Positions 25,100-33,478 of a stretch of DNA of 64,000 bases are shown one piece after another. Numbering within the stretch: the stretch's first letter is position 1; every line of letters begins with the position of its first letter. Source of the DNA: Prevotella sp. UBA1705 (GTDB lineage: Bacteria > Bacteroidota > Bacteroidia > Bacteroidales > Bacteroidaceae); contig DCJH01000021.1 of assembly GCA_002317385.1 (NCBI GenBank), forward strand, positions 6,805 through 70,804, given 5' to 3'. Made by a program: the position numbers and the translations under genes. A model generated the notes under the pieces. It worked only from the letters and a program-made list of their open reading frames with translations, did not search any database and was not told where the DNA came from.

Positions 25100-25732
25100 A
25101 TGAAGAAAACTATTCTACTTGCGCTCACCCTCATAATGGGCTTCAGCGCTATGGCTCAGGATGTTACCCAACTGCCAGAGCCCAACAAAGACGTGCCCAC
25201 CACCCTGTTTCAGGCACTACAGAACCGCCATTCCGTGCGCTCGTTCACCGCTCAGGAGGTGAGTCTTGAGACCCTCAGCCAGCTACTTTGGGCCGCCACC
25301 GGCGTGAACCGACCCGACGGACGCATGACGGCCCCTACCGCCATCAACGCCCAAGACATCTCGGTCTATGTAGCCTCAAAGTCGGGCGTGAGCCTCTATC
25401 TGCCCAAGGAAAACGCGCTGAAACTCATCACCCGTGATGACGTTCGCAAGGAAGTGGCGGCCCGCCAGGTAGGCGTGGCCGACGCACCGCTATTCCTCAT
25501 CATCGTGAGCGACGCCTCGAAATTCGGCGGGGCCAACGACGAGAACGCCAAGATCTTCGGTCGAGAGGATGCCGCCATCGTGAGCCAGAACATCAATCTC
25601 GCTGCCACCGCTCTCGGACTCGGCACCGTGACGCGCCACATCATGAACCGCGAGGCCCTACACAAAGCGCTCAAGCTCACCGCCGAACAGCTCATCATCA
25701 TCAACCATCCCATCGGATACCCCAAGAAATGA
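25100..25732 (+). CDS. Nitroreductase family protein (SagB/ThcOx-like), exported
   Basis: An FMN-dependent oxidoreductase of the nitroreductase fold. The signal peptide MKKTILLALTLIMGFSAMA is unusual for the family and points to an envelope location. The FMN phosphate-binding segment is LQNRHSVRSFT. The central SQLLWAATGVNRPDGRMTAPTA and the C-terminal LAATALGLGTVTRHIM and INHPIGYPKK match the SagB-type branch. The substrate is unknown. Its end overlaps the DUF1294 start by four bases. Confidence 0.88.
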   Translation: MKKTILLALTLIMGFSAMAQDVTQLPEPNKDVPTTLFQALQNRHSVRSFTAQEVSLETLSQLLWAATGVNRPDGRMTAPTAINAQDISVYVASKSGVSLYLPKENALKLITRDDVRKEVAARQVGVADAPLFLIIVSDASKFGGANDENAKIFGREDAAIVSQNINLAATALGLGTVTRHIMNREALHKALKLTAEQLIIINHPIGYPKK

Positions 25733-26010
25733 TGCTCCAACTCGCACTCTACTACCTCTTGGCCATCAACGTTATCACGCTGGCGGTCTATGTCGCCGAT
25801 AAGATCAAGGCCAAGAGACACGCCTGGCGAATCCCCGAAGCCACCCTCCTGTTGCTGGCTGCCATAGGCGGAAGCATCGGTGCGCTTATCGCCATCTTCG
25901 TCGTTCGCCACAAGAGTCAGCACCTCAAATTCCGTTATGGCGTGCCTGCCATACTGCTCTTGCAGGTGGCTCTCACCGTGTGGATGTGGGAAAAACTACC
26001 GATGAAATAG
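25729..26010 (+). CDS. DUF1294 small membrane protein
   Basis: A 93-residue inner-membrane protein with three hydrophobic segments and the DUF1294 pattern YVADKIKAKRHAWRIPEATL followed by AAIGGSIGALIAIFVVRHK and HLKFRYGVP. The function is unknown. The ATG overlaps the nitroreductase stop, so it closes the peroxidase operon. Confidence 0.88.
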   Translation: MMLQLALYYLLAINVITLAVYVADKIKAKRHAWRIPEATLLLLAAIGGSIGALIAIFVVRHKSQHLKFRYGVPAILLLQVALTVWMWEKLPMK

Positions 26011-26079
26011 ATGGGAAATGCGCTTTCCCGAAATGCCCCGTAGTTAGACCGTTTCTCCGTCGATAGAGAACCATTTGAA

Positions 26080-26114
26080 AAAAGGTACTAATCGCGTCAC
26101 GATTAGTACCTTTT
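26080..26114. repeat. Perfect 15-bp inverted repeat, GGTACTAATCG family
   Basis: Arms AAAAGGTACTAATCG (26080-26094) and CGATTAGTACCTTTT (26100-26114) enclose five bases. A third half-copy, TTAGTACCTTTTC, follows at about 26126. It lies between the convergent DUF1294 and M15 genes and may also terminate transcription in both directions, since the stem has A-runs before and T-runs behind. Confidence 0.85.
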
Positions 26115-26203
26115 CGCATTGTCTTTAGTACCTTTTCTCAAAGGGGGTAGGCCTCACCCATGGACCAAACACCATAAATTCCTATGTCTCAGTGCCTTGT
26201 ATT

Positions 26204-26938
26204 CTATTTTTCAAAGTGCTGATAGTCCTTCACCGAGCGCCAGGCGCCGCCCCAACGGAAGCCATGCTGGATGAACAGACGGTAGAGCAGGTCGCCCCGC
26301 TCAATCTTATAGGCGAACTTCTGACTACGGTTGCAGTAGGCGCGGGCGTTGGCGGGCTGCACCACCTCCTGCCCATTCCTCAGCCGGCGGAGGTAGGGAT
26401 TGTAGAGCGCATTGATGTCGACGGCCATGCCCCGGGCGTGGGCCGAGAGCTTGCGAGACCCTTTCACCTGTCGGAAACAGAAACAACACGTGTTGTTGGC
26501 ACGCATAGAAGTCTCGTCGTCGGCCCCGAAATCGTCAATGAGGCGGATGCTCTGGATGGGGTAACGCTGCTCATAGAGCTTGCGGAAGATGCTGATAAGG
26601 TCGGCGGCGATGGCCTTGTTGCACACCATCTCGCCCATCTTCACCTGGCCCTCCGCATCCACGTGCAGCACGCGCAGGTAGCGCAGGCTCGACCGCGGCA
26701 CCGAGCATCCGTCGGGATACGACTTGCCTCGCATGCGCGCAAACACCGCATCGGGGATTGGTTCGGAGGTGAACCATCGGTCTGTCGGGGCCGATTTCAC
26801 CTGCTCCGCGCTGACCACTGCCCCCGCCTGCCATGGCATCGTGGGGCAATGAGCGGTCTGGGCCGAGGTCATCGGGACCGCAAGCGCCGGCATCATCATG
26901 GTGATTGCTATGATTTTGAGTTGTTGCGAAATTCTCAT
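26204..26938 (-). CDS. M15-family peptidase (D-Ala-D-Ala carboxypeptidase-like), exported
   Basis: A 244-residue envelope enzyme of the M15 zinc peptidase family, which cut peptide bonds in peptidoglycan. A signal peptide (about 1-26, ending VPMTSA) leads into a domain with the metal motif SAHARGMAVDIN (His and Asp) and the C-terminal WGGAWRSVKDYQHFEK (catalytic Asp and metal His), the usual M15C layout. A Cys pair, NNTCCFCF, lies in the middle. It is a single gene on the minus strand. Confidence 0.88.
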   Translation of the reverse strand: MRISQQLKIIAITMMMPALAVPMTSAQTAHCPTMPWQAGAVVSAEQVKSAPTDRWFTSEPIPDAVFARMRGKSYPDGCSVPRSSLRYLRVLHVDAEGQVKMGEMVCNKAIAADLISIFRKLYEQRYPIQSIRLIDDFGADDETSMRANNTCCFCFRQVKGSRKLSAHARGMAVDINALYNPYLRRLRNGQEVVQPANARAYCNRSQKFAYKIERGDLLYRLFIQHGFRWGGAWRSVKDYQHFEK

Positions 26939-27051
26939 CTGTGGTTTCTTTTGGTGTCACAAATTTACCATTTTTATGCCAAATAGGGGTATTCAAGAGG
27001 CGAAATATCATGTTTTGGGGGCAAAAGCCTCTGCAGCGGGGGTATCAGGTG

Positions 27052-27136
27052 GCGGACATGCACGGGGCATGTCCCTACATAGCCAATCCTTGGCAATGCG
27101 AGTCTACCAGTAGGGACATGCCCCGTGCATGTCCGC
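27052..27136. repeat. Second pair of 27-bp REP-like palindromes
   Basis: Copies at 27052-27078 and 27110-27136 are identical in sequence to those at 6202-6228 and 6383-6409 but arranged the other way, with the GTAG ends facing each other across 31 bases. Each folds as GGACATGC and GCATGTCC around five bases. A further hairpin (CGGTGCCCTG with CAGAGCACCG) at 27189-27220 lies between the pair and the lipoprotein gene. No gene is seen in the gap 26939-27246. Confidence 0.87.
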
Positions 27137-27246
27137 ACCGCCAGAGGGAACAGCACTCCGGGCATCCTCGCCTCCCCCATCAAGCAATCGGTGCCCTGCC
27201 GACAAGCCGACAGAGCACCGAACAAATATAAAGAATGAAAGAATAT

Positions 27247-28881
27247 TTAGAACCAGAAGCCCGTGTTATCCTCCTTGCGTTCACCGTTAAGATTCCAATA
27301 AAACTCGGCGAGGGCAGCCTCGAAGCTCTTCACTCCGAATGCCTCCATGAACGAATGGATAGCCTTTCGGTCGCTCTCCGAGTAGGTCTTCTCGTCGGTG
27401 CTCAGCGTGCTGATGTCGTCTACCAGCAGGTCGGCGTCGAGCTCCAGCTCCAGAGCGTCCATGTAAATGTTCATCGGGATGGTGATGGTGGGCATCCAAG
27501 CCTCCTCCTTGAGTTGCTTCTCGGTGGGCGCATAGAACGGCGAGGCCTTGCCGCCGACCATCTTCGACTCCTTGGCGCGCATGAGACGCACCTCCAGATT
27601 GAACGTCTTGTGGGAGTGAGGGAAGAGGAAATAGCCCTTCACACCTATCGGATTATTCTCTCCCGTAAACGTGGCGTTGTCGAATTTATGCGTCTTGTTC
27701 CATGGGTTCGTGTCGCAATAGAGATAGCTCAGGAACTCGGGGCCGTTCTCGTCGGTAGGCTCTTTCACCCCACCATAGCCCGGTTTGATGTCCTTAGTGA
27801 TGAAGAAGTGCTGGAAATGAGCATCTTCTCCGCCCTCCACCAACTTGCCGGTGATGTCGTTGCCGGCCTTGTCGAAATAGCGGATGCTGAATGCAGCCAC
27901 GCCGCCGCCACTCTTCGAGCCGATGAGGCTCACCGTCTTGGCATTGGCTTCATCGGCTACCCACTGCCCGTTCTTCATGTGATACACCAGCCGATAGTTC
28001 TTTCCCATATACTTATTCTCCTTGGCAGAGGGGTTCTGATGGAAGCTGTAGGGACCATGAAGATGGCCTTCATACACGGCAATCTCCACCTTGTCGGCAG
28101 CCAGAGGCATATCACTGGGCTCGGCCACAGGCTCCCCGTCGATCTCCACCGGGAGCTTCACGTTGATATCCCAGAGCCCCGTGCTGAGCAGAACCTTAGC
28201 CGGAAGGTAGAAGGGCGAGGCCTTGCCGTTGTCGTCGAACTTGCTCTTGGCGGCATGAAGCAGGTCTACAGAGAGCGTGAACTTCGTGCCGGGCTTCATA
28301 AATCGGATAAAACCCTGGAAGCCCATCGGGTTGGATTCACCGATGTAGTTGCCGTTGAGCTCGTCGGCATAGCGGTAGTCGTAGGGCAGATCAGCCTTGT
28401 TCGATACCCGCACAGAGCCCTTGGTGCCCCCGAATTCCACCTCCTTGAACACGGAGAAGAAGTGCTGGTGAATCTTGTCCTGGCCCAATTCGAAGAACTG
28501 ATGGTTCATCATCTCGCCCTTGGCATTATAGTATTCCATCTTCAGCGAGTAGACCACGTTGGGGTTGTCCTGCGTATTCTTCACCTTGAAACGGTCGTTA
28601 GCGCTGGTCACATGCCAGCCGTCGGCCTTCGTGGTCTCCCACTCGATGACCTGAACGGGTGCTCCGCTCGACTTGAAGTCGGCCACTCGGGGCTGCTTGT
28701 CAAACTTACCCTCGCCTTGAAGCGTACCTTCCTGCAGGGTGAACACGGCGCGCACGGGGTCCTCGTGCAGCTTGTTTTCCTTCTCGTTGACGGCTGGCTC
28801 GGGGCGGCAAGAGGCGGCACCGACCGACAGCAAGGCACCCAAGGCCATGCAGGCCGCTGTTTTCATTGTCTTGATTTTCAT
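27247..28881 (-). CDS. Predicted lipoprotein with two tandem HLHG-type domains
   Basis: A 544-residue protein of a family I do not recognise. A lipobox (VGAASC, Cys about 25) suggests a surface or periplasmic lipoprotein. The chain holds two related domains of about 230 residues. The second has VYEGHLHGPYSFHQNPSAKE, then AHFQHFFITKD, LYCDTNPWN and GVKGYFLFPHSHKTFNLEVR. The first keeps IHQHFFSVFKE and GFQGFIRFMKPGTKFTLSV but has lost the HLHG and HQN residues. A helical tail ends EDNTGFWF. The single-domain relative next door shares the domain and the GFWF end. The clustered His residues and the adjacent TonB receptor suggest metal binding; that is inference. Confidence 0.8.
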   Translation of the reverse strand: MKIKTMKTAACMALGALLSVGAASCRPEPAVNEKENKLHEDPVRAVFTLQEGTLQGEGKFDKQPRVADFKSSGAPVQVIEWETTKADGWHVTSANDRFKVKNTQDNPNVVYSLKMEYYNAKGEMMNHQFFELGQDKIHQHFFSVFKEVEFGGTKGSVRVSNKADLPYDYRYADELNGNYIGESNPMGFQGFIRFMKPGTKFTLSVDLLHAAKSKFDDNGKASPFYLPAKVLLSTGLWDINVKLPVEIDGEPVAEPSDMPLAADKVEIAVYEGHLHGPYSFHQNPSAKENKYMGKNYRLVYHMKNGQWVADEANAKTVSLIGSKSGGGVAAFSIRYFDKAGNDITGKLVEGGEDAHFQHFFITKDIKPGYGGVKEPTDENGPEFLSYLYCDTNPWNKTHKFDNATFTGENNPIGVKGYFLFPHSHKTFNLEVRLMRAKESKMVGGKASPFYAPTEKQLKEEAWMPTITIPMNIYMDALELELDADLLVDDISTLSTDEKTYSESDRKAIHSFMEAFGVKSFEAALAEFYWNLNGERKEDNTGFWF

Positions 28882-28922
28882 GATTTTAATGTGTGTTTGA
28901 ATATTGATGTTGGTATGAATAG

Positions 28923-29942
28923 TTAGAACCAGAAGCCGTTTTCGTTGTGAATGGCTTCGCCGTTCTGCTGGAAATAGAAGTCGCGCGCGGCCTCCAGGAA
29001 GCTTACTCCCAACGCTTTGGCAAGGCTTTCGATAATGAGATGCTCCTTGGCGGAGTAGTCGCTCTCCTTCTTTTCCAATGTGGGGTTGAAGTCGAAGAGA
29101 TTTTCATTGCTGGCCATAAACACGTTCACGGGCAGCACAATGGCATCAAACCATTTGGCTTCGGATAGTTGCTTGGCACTCGGCGCATCGTAAGGGGAGG
29201 CATCTTCGCCGTCAAACTTGCTCTCTCGGGCCTCCATCAGCTTGATGACGAGGTTGAAAGTGATGCGGCTTTCCCTGAACTTGAAGTAGCCCTTGAAGCC
29301 CAACGGATTCTCGCCGCCTATGAATTCGGCCCCATCATACTTATTGCTCTTGTCCCAAGGAGCCGTGTCACAGTAGACGTAACGGTAGAGCGAGGAGGGC
29401 GATCCGTCGTATTTGAACGAGGAACTGTTGCCAAATCCCTTCTTCACCTCGTCGGCAAGGAAGAAATGCTGGTGCTTCTTGTCGGCGCCGTTGTCTATGA
29501 ATCGGCCGTTGATGAGGTGCCCGTCGGCATCATAATAGTCGATGGTGAGGGCATAGGCAGCCGATGATCCGGAGATGACGGCGAGGCTTTTGGGGTTGCT
29601 TTCGTCGGCCATCCAATGGCCATCGCGATGATGATACACAAACTTCTGGTCCACGGCGAGGTACTTCACCTCCTTGGCGTGGGTGTTCTGATGGAAGTTA
29701 TAGGTGCCGTGAAGGTGGCCGTCGTGTACGGTGAGCACCGCCTTGACGATACCGTCAGAGCTTTCAGGGCCGGGCTTCGGCGCCGGATTCTTGTCGGGTT
29801 TCGACTCCGGAGTCTGCTCTTTCTGCTCTTTCTTGCCGGGCGGAACGGGCAGATCGTCATCATGACCACATGCCGTGAGACAGGCTCCGGCTACAAAAGC
29901 GACTGCGACGACGGCCGCCAGTTTCAGTAAATTCTTCTTCAT
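28923..29942 (-). CDS. Predicted lipoprotein with one HLHG-type domain
   Basis: A 339-residue paralogue of the downstream gene. The signal peptide ends in a lipobox (AGAC, or LTAC four residues on) followed by GHDDD and a Lys/Pro/Glu-rich linker (about 35-62), as in surface lipoproteins. The domain begins LTVHDGHLHGTYNFHQNTH, so His lie at about 73, 76, 78, 84 and 88, and continues with DKKHQHFFLADEV, YVYCDTAPWDKSNKYD and GFKGYFKFRESRITFNLV. The C-terminus ends NENGFWF. The start at 29942 leaves 20 bases after the receptor gene; 41 bases separate it from the next lipoprotein gene. Confidence 0.8.
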   Translation of the reverse strand: MKKNLLKLAAVVAVAFVAGACLTACGHDDDLPVPPGKKEQKEQTPESKPDKNPAPKPGPESSDGIVKAVLTVHDGHLHGTYNFHQNTHAKEVKYLAVDQKFVYHHRDGHWMADESNPKSLAVISGSSAAYALTIDYYDADGHLINGRFIDNGADKKHQHFFLADEVKKGFGNSSSFKYDGSPSSLYRYVYCDTAPWDKSNKYDGAEFIGGENPLGFKGYFKFRESRITFNLVIKLMEARESKFDGEDASPYDAPSAKQLSEAKWFDAIVLPVNVFMASNENLFDFNPTLEKKESDYSAKEHLIIESLAKALGVSFLEAARDFYFQQNGEAIHNENGFWF

Positions 29943-29962
29943 CGGATTAAAATGATTAAGGG

Positions 29963-32086
29963 TTAAAAGTTCCATGTCACCGTGCAGCGGATGTCGCGAC
30001 CCATGTCGTGGGCGTAGTATCGGCTGCGATTGGTGTATTCCTTGTATTCTTTGTTCAGCACGTTATCGCCCATCACCGATGCCTCAAGGCTCTGACCATG
30101 AGGCAACCGATAGGTCACGCCGGCCTCAAACCCCAGCAGATGATAGGCCTCGGGGGTGAAAGGGATGAGGTCGGTGGCCGGATTGAAGCGCGTCTGACGG
30201 GCCACAAACCGATGGTTCACACCCACACGGGGCTGCCAGCGGCCCATCGGCGCAGGCGTCCACGACAGACTTTGATGGATGCGGGGGCTGGGAATGTAGG
30301 GCAGATAGTTGCCCGTGGTCTGCTCGTTGGCCCATATCAGGGCCGTCACCACATGGTAATCGATAGCCGGCCAGGGCCTGAACCGCAGGTCCAAGTCTAT
30401 GCCGCGGAAGAACGCCGGGGTCTGTCTGTACTGGAAAACAGGGTATGCTCCCGACACCACCACGATGTTGCGGCCCGTGGGTTGGTCGTAGATGTAGTGG
30501 GAAATCCACTGCAGATAGGCGTCCACGCGCACGCAGAAACGACGGCTGTGGTAGTCGATGGAGGTCACCCACTTACAACTTCGTTCCGACTGGAGGGTGG
30601 AGTCGCCGCGCACAAACATGCCCGAGCCAAGCTCATTACCATTGCTATAAAGCTCGTAGACGTGGGGCGCGCGCCACGCCAGGCCCACGTTGGTGGTGAA
30701 CCGCCAGTGGGGCGAGGGCGAGAAATGGCCGCCGAGGCTATAGGTGAAGTTGCCAAACTGCCTGCGCCCGCCATATCGCCGTCCCGTCCAGTCGTAGCCG
30801 TCGGCCTCGGTGCGCTGCCCGTCGAACCTCACACCGGCCTCTGCTCCCCATTGCTCGCGCTGGTATTTCTGAATGCCATAGCCGCCCAAGGCCACCTCGG
30901 TATAGTTGGGAATGATGGGCACCACGCCCGTGCCGCGCTCATTGCTGTTATTAGTGGTGAGCAGCTGGAGGCCTGCCTCGCTCTTCCACGGGCCGTAGAC
31001 CTTGTGCCACGACAGCGCGTTCTGCAGCGAACGGAGGTGCAGGCTCACCGTGGGGATGTCCGAATGGTTCAGTCGCCTGATGCGATTCTCCCTGCGTTTG
31101 TCGTCCTGAAAGGTGGTCTGCCATGCCCAGTGGCCCAGCCGTTGCCCGTCCCACCACACCTTGGCGTAGGCAGAATGGTGCACCACCAGCTGGTGGGGAT
31201 AGTCTATGCTCCGGCTGAAGGGATAGACTTCCACAGGCCGTCCCAGGCGGATGCGCTCCTGCAACAGCTCCTCATTGCCCATCTGAGCACTCTGCATCAC
31301 CCCGATTTTCTGATGGAAGAGGCCGTAGCCGCCCTCCCATCGCCACCTGTTGCGACGATAGCCCAGGCTGAGCGAGAGGTCGCGTTCGCGCATGCCGGTG
31401 TTGTTGAGGAGGTATCGGGCCGTGCTGCGGTCGCCTCCGTCGTCAGTGGTGAGCTGCGCGCGCCAGGCCACGTCGCGGTTCCCCGGCATGGAGCCCTCGG
31501 CCTGCCCCACCAGCGAATAGCGCCGGCCATTGGTGCCATAGAGCCCCGTGAGAGAGCCGTGGACGCGCTGCGAACCATAGGGCAAGGGCTTCGACTCCAT
31601 GACGATGATGCCGCCCAGAGCCTCAGACCCATAGCGCACCGACTCCGAACCCTTCACCACCGACACGCCCGAAAAGCCATTCTTGTCGAGCTCGGGCGCA
31701 TGGTCGTAGCCCCACTGCTGCCCCGTGAGGCGCGCGCCATGGCTCACAATGAGGATGCGGTTGCCGTACATGCCGTGGATCACGGGCTTGGCCACCACCG
31801 TTCCGGTCTGTATGGAGCTCAGTCCGCTGGTGTTTTCGAGCATCGACGCCAGCGACTTGCCCATGGCATCGGCTATGGCATGATGGTCGATGTGGGTGCT
31901 CACACTGTTGGTACTCACCGACTTGCGAACGCCGCTCACCACTATCTCGTCTACCATGAGCGTGTCGGCGAGGCGTGAAGGATGGTTGGGCCGAGGCGCC
32001 TGCGCACCGGCCCGCATGCCTCCGAGGGTGAGCAGGCCCAAAGCCAGCACCCCCGTCAGGGCATGATGAATACGTTGGTTGATCAT
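29963..32086 (-). CDS. TonB-dependent receptor, ZnuD-like (probable metal uptake)
   Basis: An outer-membrane receptor of about 707 residues. The signal peptide starts MINQRIHHALTGVLALGLL and ends MRAGA. The plug domain begins DTLMVDEIVVSGVRKSV (TonB box region) and holds VIHGMYGNRILIVSHGARL, QQWGYDHAPELDKNGF and GSESVRYGSEALGGIIVME, a pattern I associate with the ZnuD branch of zinc receptors. The barrel follows and ends with a terminal Phe (CTVTWNF), as required by the BAM machinery. The start at 32086 is set by the signal peptide. Genes for a small Cys/His membrane protein upstream and two His-rich lipoproteins downstream support a metal role. Confidence 0.88.
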   Translation of the reverse strand: MINQRIHHALTGVLALGLLTLGGMRAGAQAPRPNHPSRLADTLMVDEIVVSGVRKSVSTNSVSTHIDHHAIADAMGKSLASMLENTSGLSSIQTGTVVAKPVIHGMYGNRILIVSHGARLTGQQWGYDHAPELDKNGFSGVSVVKGSESVRYGSEALGGIIVMESKPLPYGSQRVHGSLTGLYGTNGRRYSLVGQAEGSMPGNRDVAWRAQLTTDDGGDRSTARYLLNNTGMRERDLSLSLGYRRNRWRWEGGYGLFHQKIGVMQSAQMGNEELLQERIRLGRPVEVYPFSRSIDYPHQLVVHHSAYAKVWWDGQRLGHWAWQTTFQDDKRRENRIRRLNHSDIPTVSLHLRSLQNALSWHKVYGPWKSEAGLQLLTTNNSNERGTGVVPIIPNYTEVALGGYGIQKYQREQWGAEAGVRFDGQRTEADGYDWTGRRYGGRRQFGNFTYSLGGHFSPSPHWRFTTNVGLAWRAPHVYELYSNGNELGSGMFVRGDSTLQSERSCKWVTSIDYHSRRFCVRVDAYLQWISHYIYDQPTGRNIVVVSGAYPVFQYRQTPAFFRGIDLDLRFRPWPAIDYHVVTALIWANEQTTGNYLPYIPSPRIHQSLSWTPAPMGRWQPRVGVNHRFVARQTRFNPATDLIPFTPEAYHLLGFEAGVTYRLPHGQSLEASVMGDNVLNKEYKEYTNRSRYYAHDMGRDIRCTVTWNF

Positions 32087-32264
32087 AAGAATATGGAAAA
32101 TAGGTATAACCCATGGTCTGCCCGAAGTGATTCGGACCACCATTCTCATGCTGCGCAGTGCCAGTCGACAGTTGTTTGCGACCACAAACCCAGGGCCGTG
32201 GCTACGTTCAACGGGCGCCTCAAGCCATGAGGAGCGCAGATGATACGATAAGATAAGTGTTGGA

Positions 32265-32585
32265 TTATACCCTACAGGGCGGCGAATGGCTGTTTATCGA
32301 TTCAACGGTGCGATAGACAGTCTGGAAGGAAAACGTGTGGCGCGTGAGCAGAATCACCGTCACCACAGGCACGAAGACCAGCGGATGGCTCAGGTCGGCC
32401 TTGTGCATGGTGAAGTTGCAGATATAGCAATTGACCTTCACCTCAGCCTGATGGCTTGCTGTGGCCTTGGCCACCACGTCGCCAGAGGTATAGTGGAGGT
32501 GCACCGCCTTGACGCCAAGCGCCGCCATGAACGTTATGGCTAACATCCATGCGTATAATGCTTTGATGGTCGTGCGGGTCTTCAT
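32265..32585 (-). CDS. Small membrane protein with Cys/His motifs
   Basis: A 106-residue protein with an N-terminal hydrophobic segment (LYAWMLAITFMAALGVKAV) followed by HLHY, a periplasmic stretch with VNCYICNFTMHKA, and a second hydrophobic segment (VFVPVVTVILLT). The end SHSPPC recalls small proteins of the DUF2946 type that sit beside metal receptors, but I am not certain of the family. It is the first gene of the metal-uptake unit, 178 bases ahead of the receptor. A TAATTTTG box on the minus strand at 32665-32658 may be the promoter -7 element. Confidence 0.7.
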   Translation of the reverse strand: MKTRTTIKALYAWMLAITFMAALGVKAVHLHYTSGDVVAKATASHQAEVKVNCYICNFTMHKADLSHPLVFVPVVTVILLTRHTFSFQTVYRTVESINSHSPPCRV

Positions 32586-32665
32586 GTTATCTCTGGGTAC
32601 ACTGGTCGCTCCCCGAATACGATGTCGCGGGAGTGCCTTTCATGGTTTCACTGGATGCAAAATTA

Positions 32666-33369
32666 TAAAAAAACTTGTAAAACGGCGGCCAAACGGGATG
32701 ATTGTTACATATTTTTGCAATTAATAAGTCTTGTTATCACATGGCGGAAGGACATCGGGCGACTGGATAAAACGGCATTTTCCTTCTTCCATGCTCACCT
32801 TATTTCATCACCCATAAGATAGATTTCGAGTTGAAATTCATGATGAAACTTGTTTACTATGGGACTATTTCGAGTTGGTATCAAGCCTCAGCCTGACCTA
32901 CAATCGGTGAAAATAGGCAAAAATGGAGGGTTTTTATAAAATACTGATGGATAGCGATTTATAAAACTAAGCATTGAAATCATGCTCAAAATCACTCGTT
33001 CAGGCGTCGCCTTTAGTACCTAATCGCATAGCCAAAAGGGCCTTAAAGCCACACGAAAAGGGCCTAATAGATTGGCGATTAGGCCTTTTTCGCATGGCGG
33101 TTGGGGCCAGATGGGGTGCGATGCGCATAGAGATGAGAGTGTTTTTCCTATTTTGAAGCGGTTTTTCAAGCTATTTATCGGCGGATGATTCCCTGTTTTC
33201 CATTGAATTTACACCTAATTATCCTGACAAAATGGCGGTTTCGTCCGACCATGGATGGGTGGGAATGGTGATAGGATAGCCGGCAGACGTTCTGTGTTTT
33301 TCGTGGACAAACCGGAGTATCGTCCACAGAAAACACAAAGAAAACAAAGGAGATGGGCATCAAAAAAAA
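32666..33369. other. Gene-free region with dispersed repeat relics
   Basis: I find no gene between the metal-uptake unit and the amt terminator. At 33054-33092 an inverted repeat (CGAAAAGGGCCTAAT with ATTAGGCCTTTTTCG, one mismatch) and nearby TTTAGTACCTAATCGC belong to the dispersed family of this window. The stretch around 33300 (CACAGAAAACACAAAGAAAAC) is low in complexity. Confidence 0.5.
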
Positions 33370-33398
33370 TCCTTGCGCCATCACAGATGGCACAAGGA
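33370..33398 (-). terminator. Terminator of amt
   Basis: On the minus strand a 13-bp stem (TCCTTGTGCCATC with GATGGCGCAAGGA, one mismatch) is followed by a run of eight T. It lies about 80 bases past the amt stop. Confidence 0.85.
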
Positions 33399-33478
33399 CA
33401 CAGACATTTGCTAATGGATATTGCCCGGCGGGGGCGGTGCGACGAGGCAGCCTCCGCCATCAGGCGGGGTGGGAGCGC

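Noticed and set aside
27235..28926. A 563-codon open frame on the plus strand
   Set aside because: The opposite strand holds a lipoprotein with signal peptide, lipobox and a paralogue next door, which is much stronger evidence.
30008..31978. A 656-codon open frame on the plus strand
   Set aside because: It is antisense to the TonB receptor and its translation looks like composition-driven noise.
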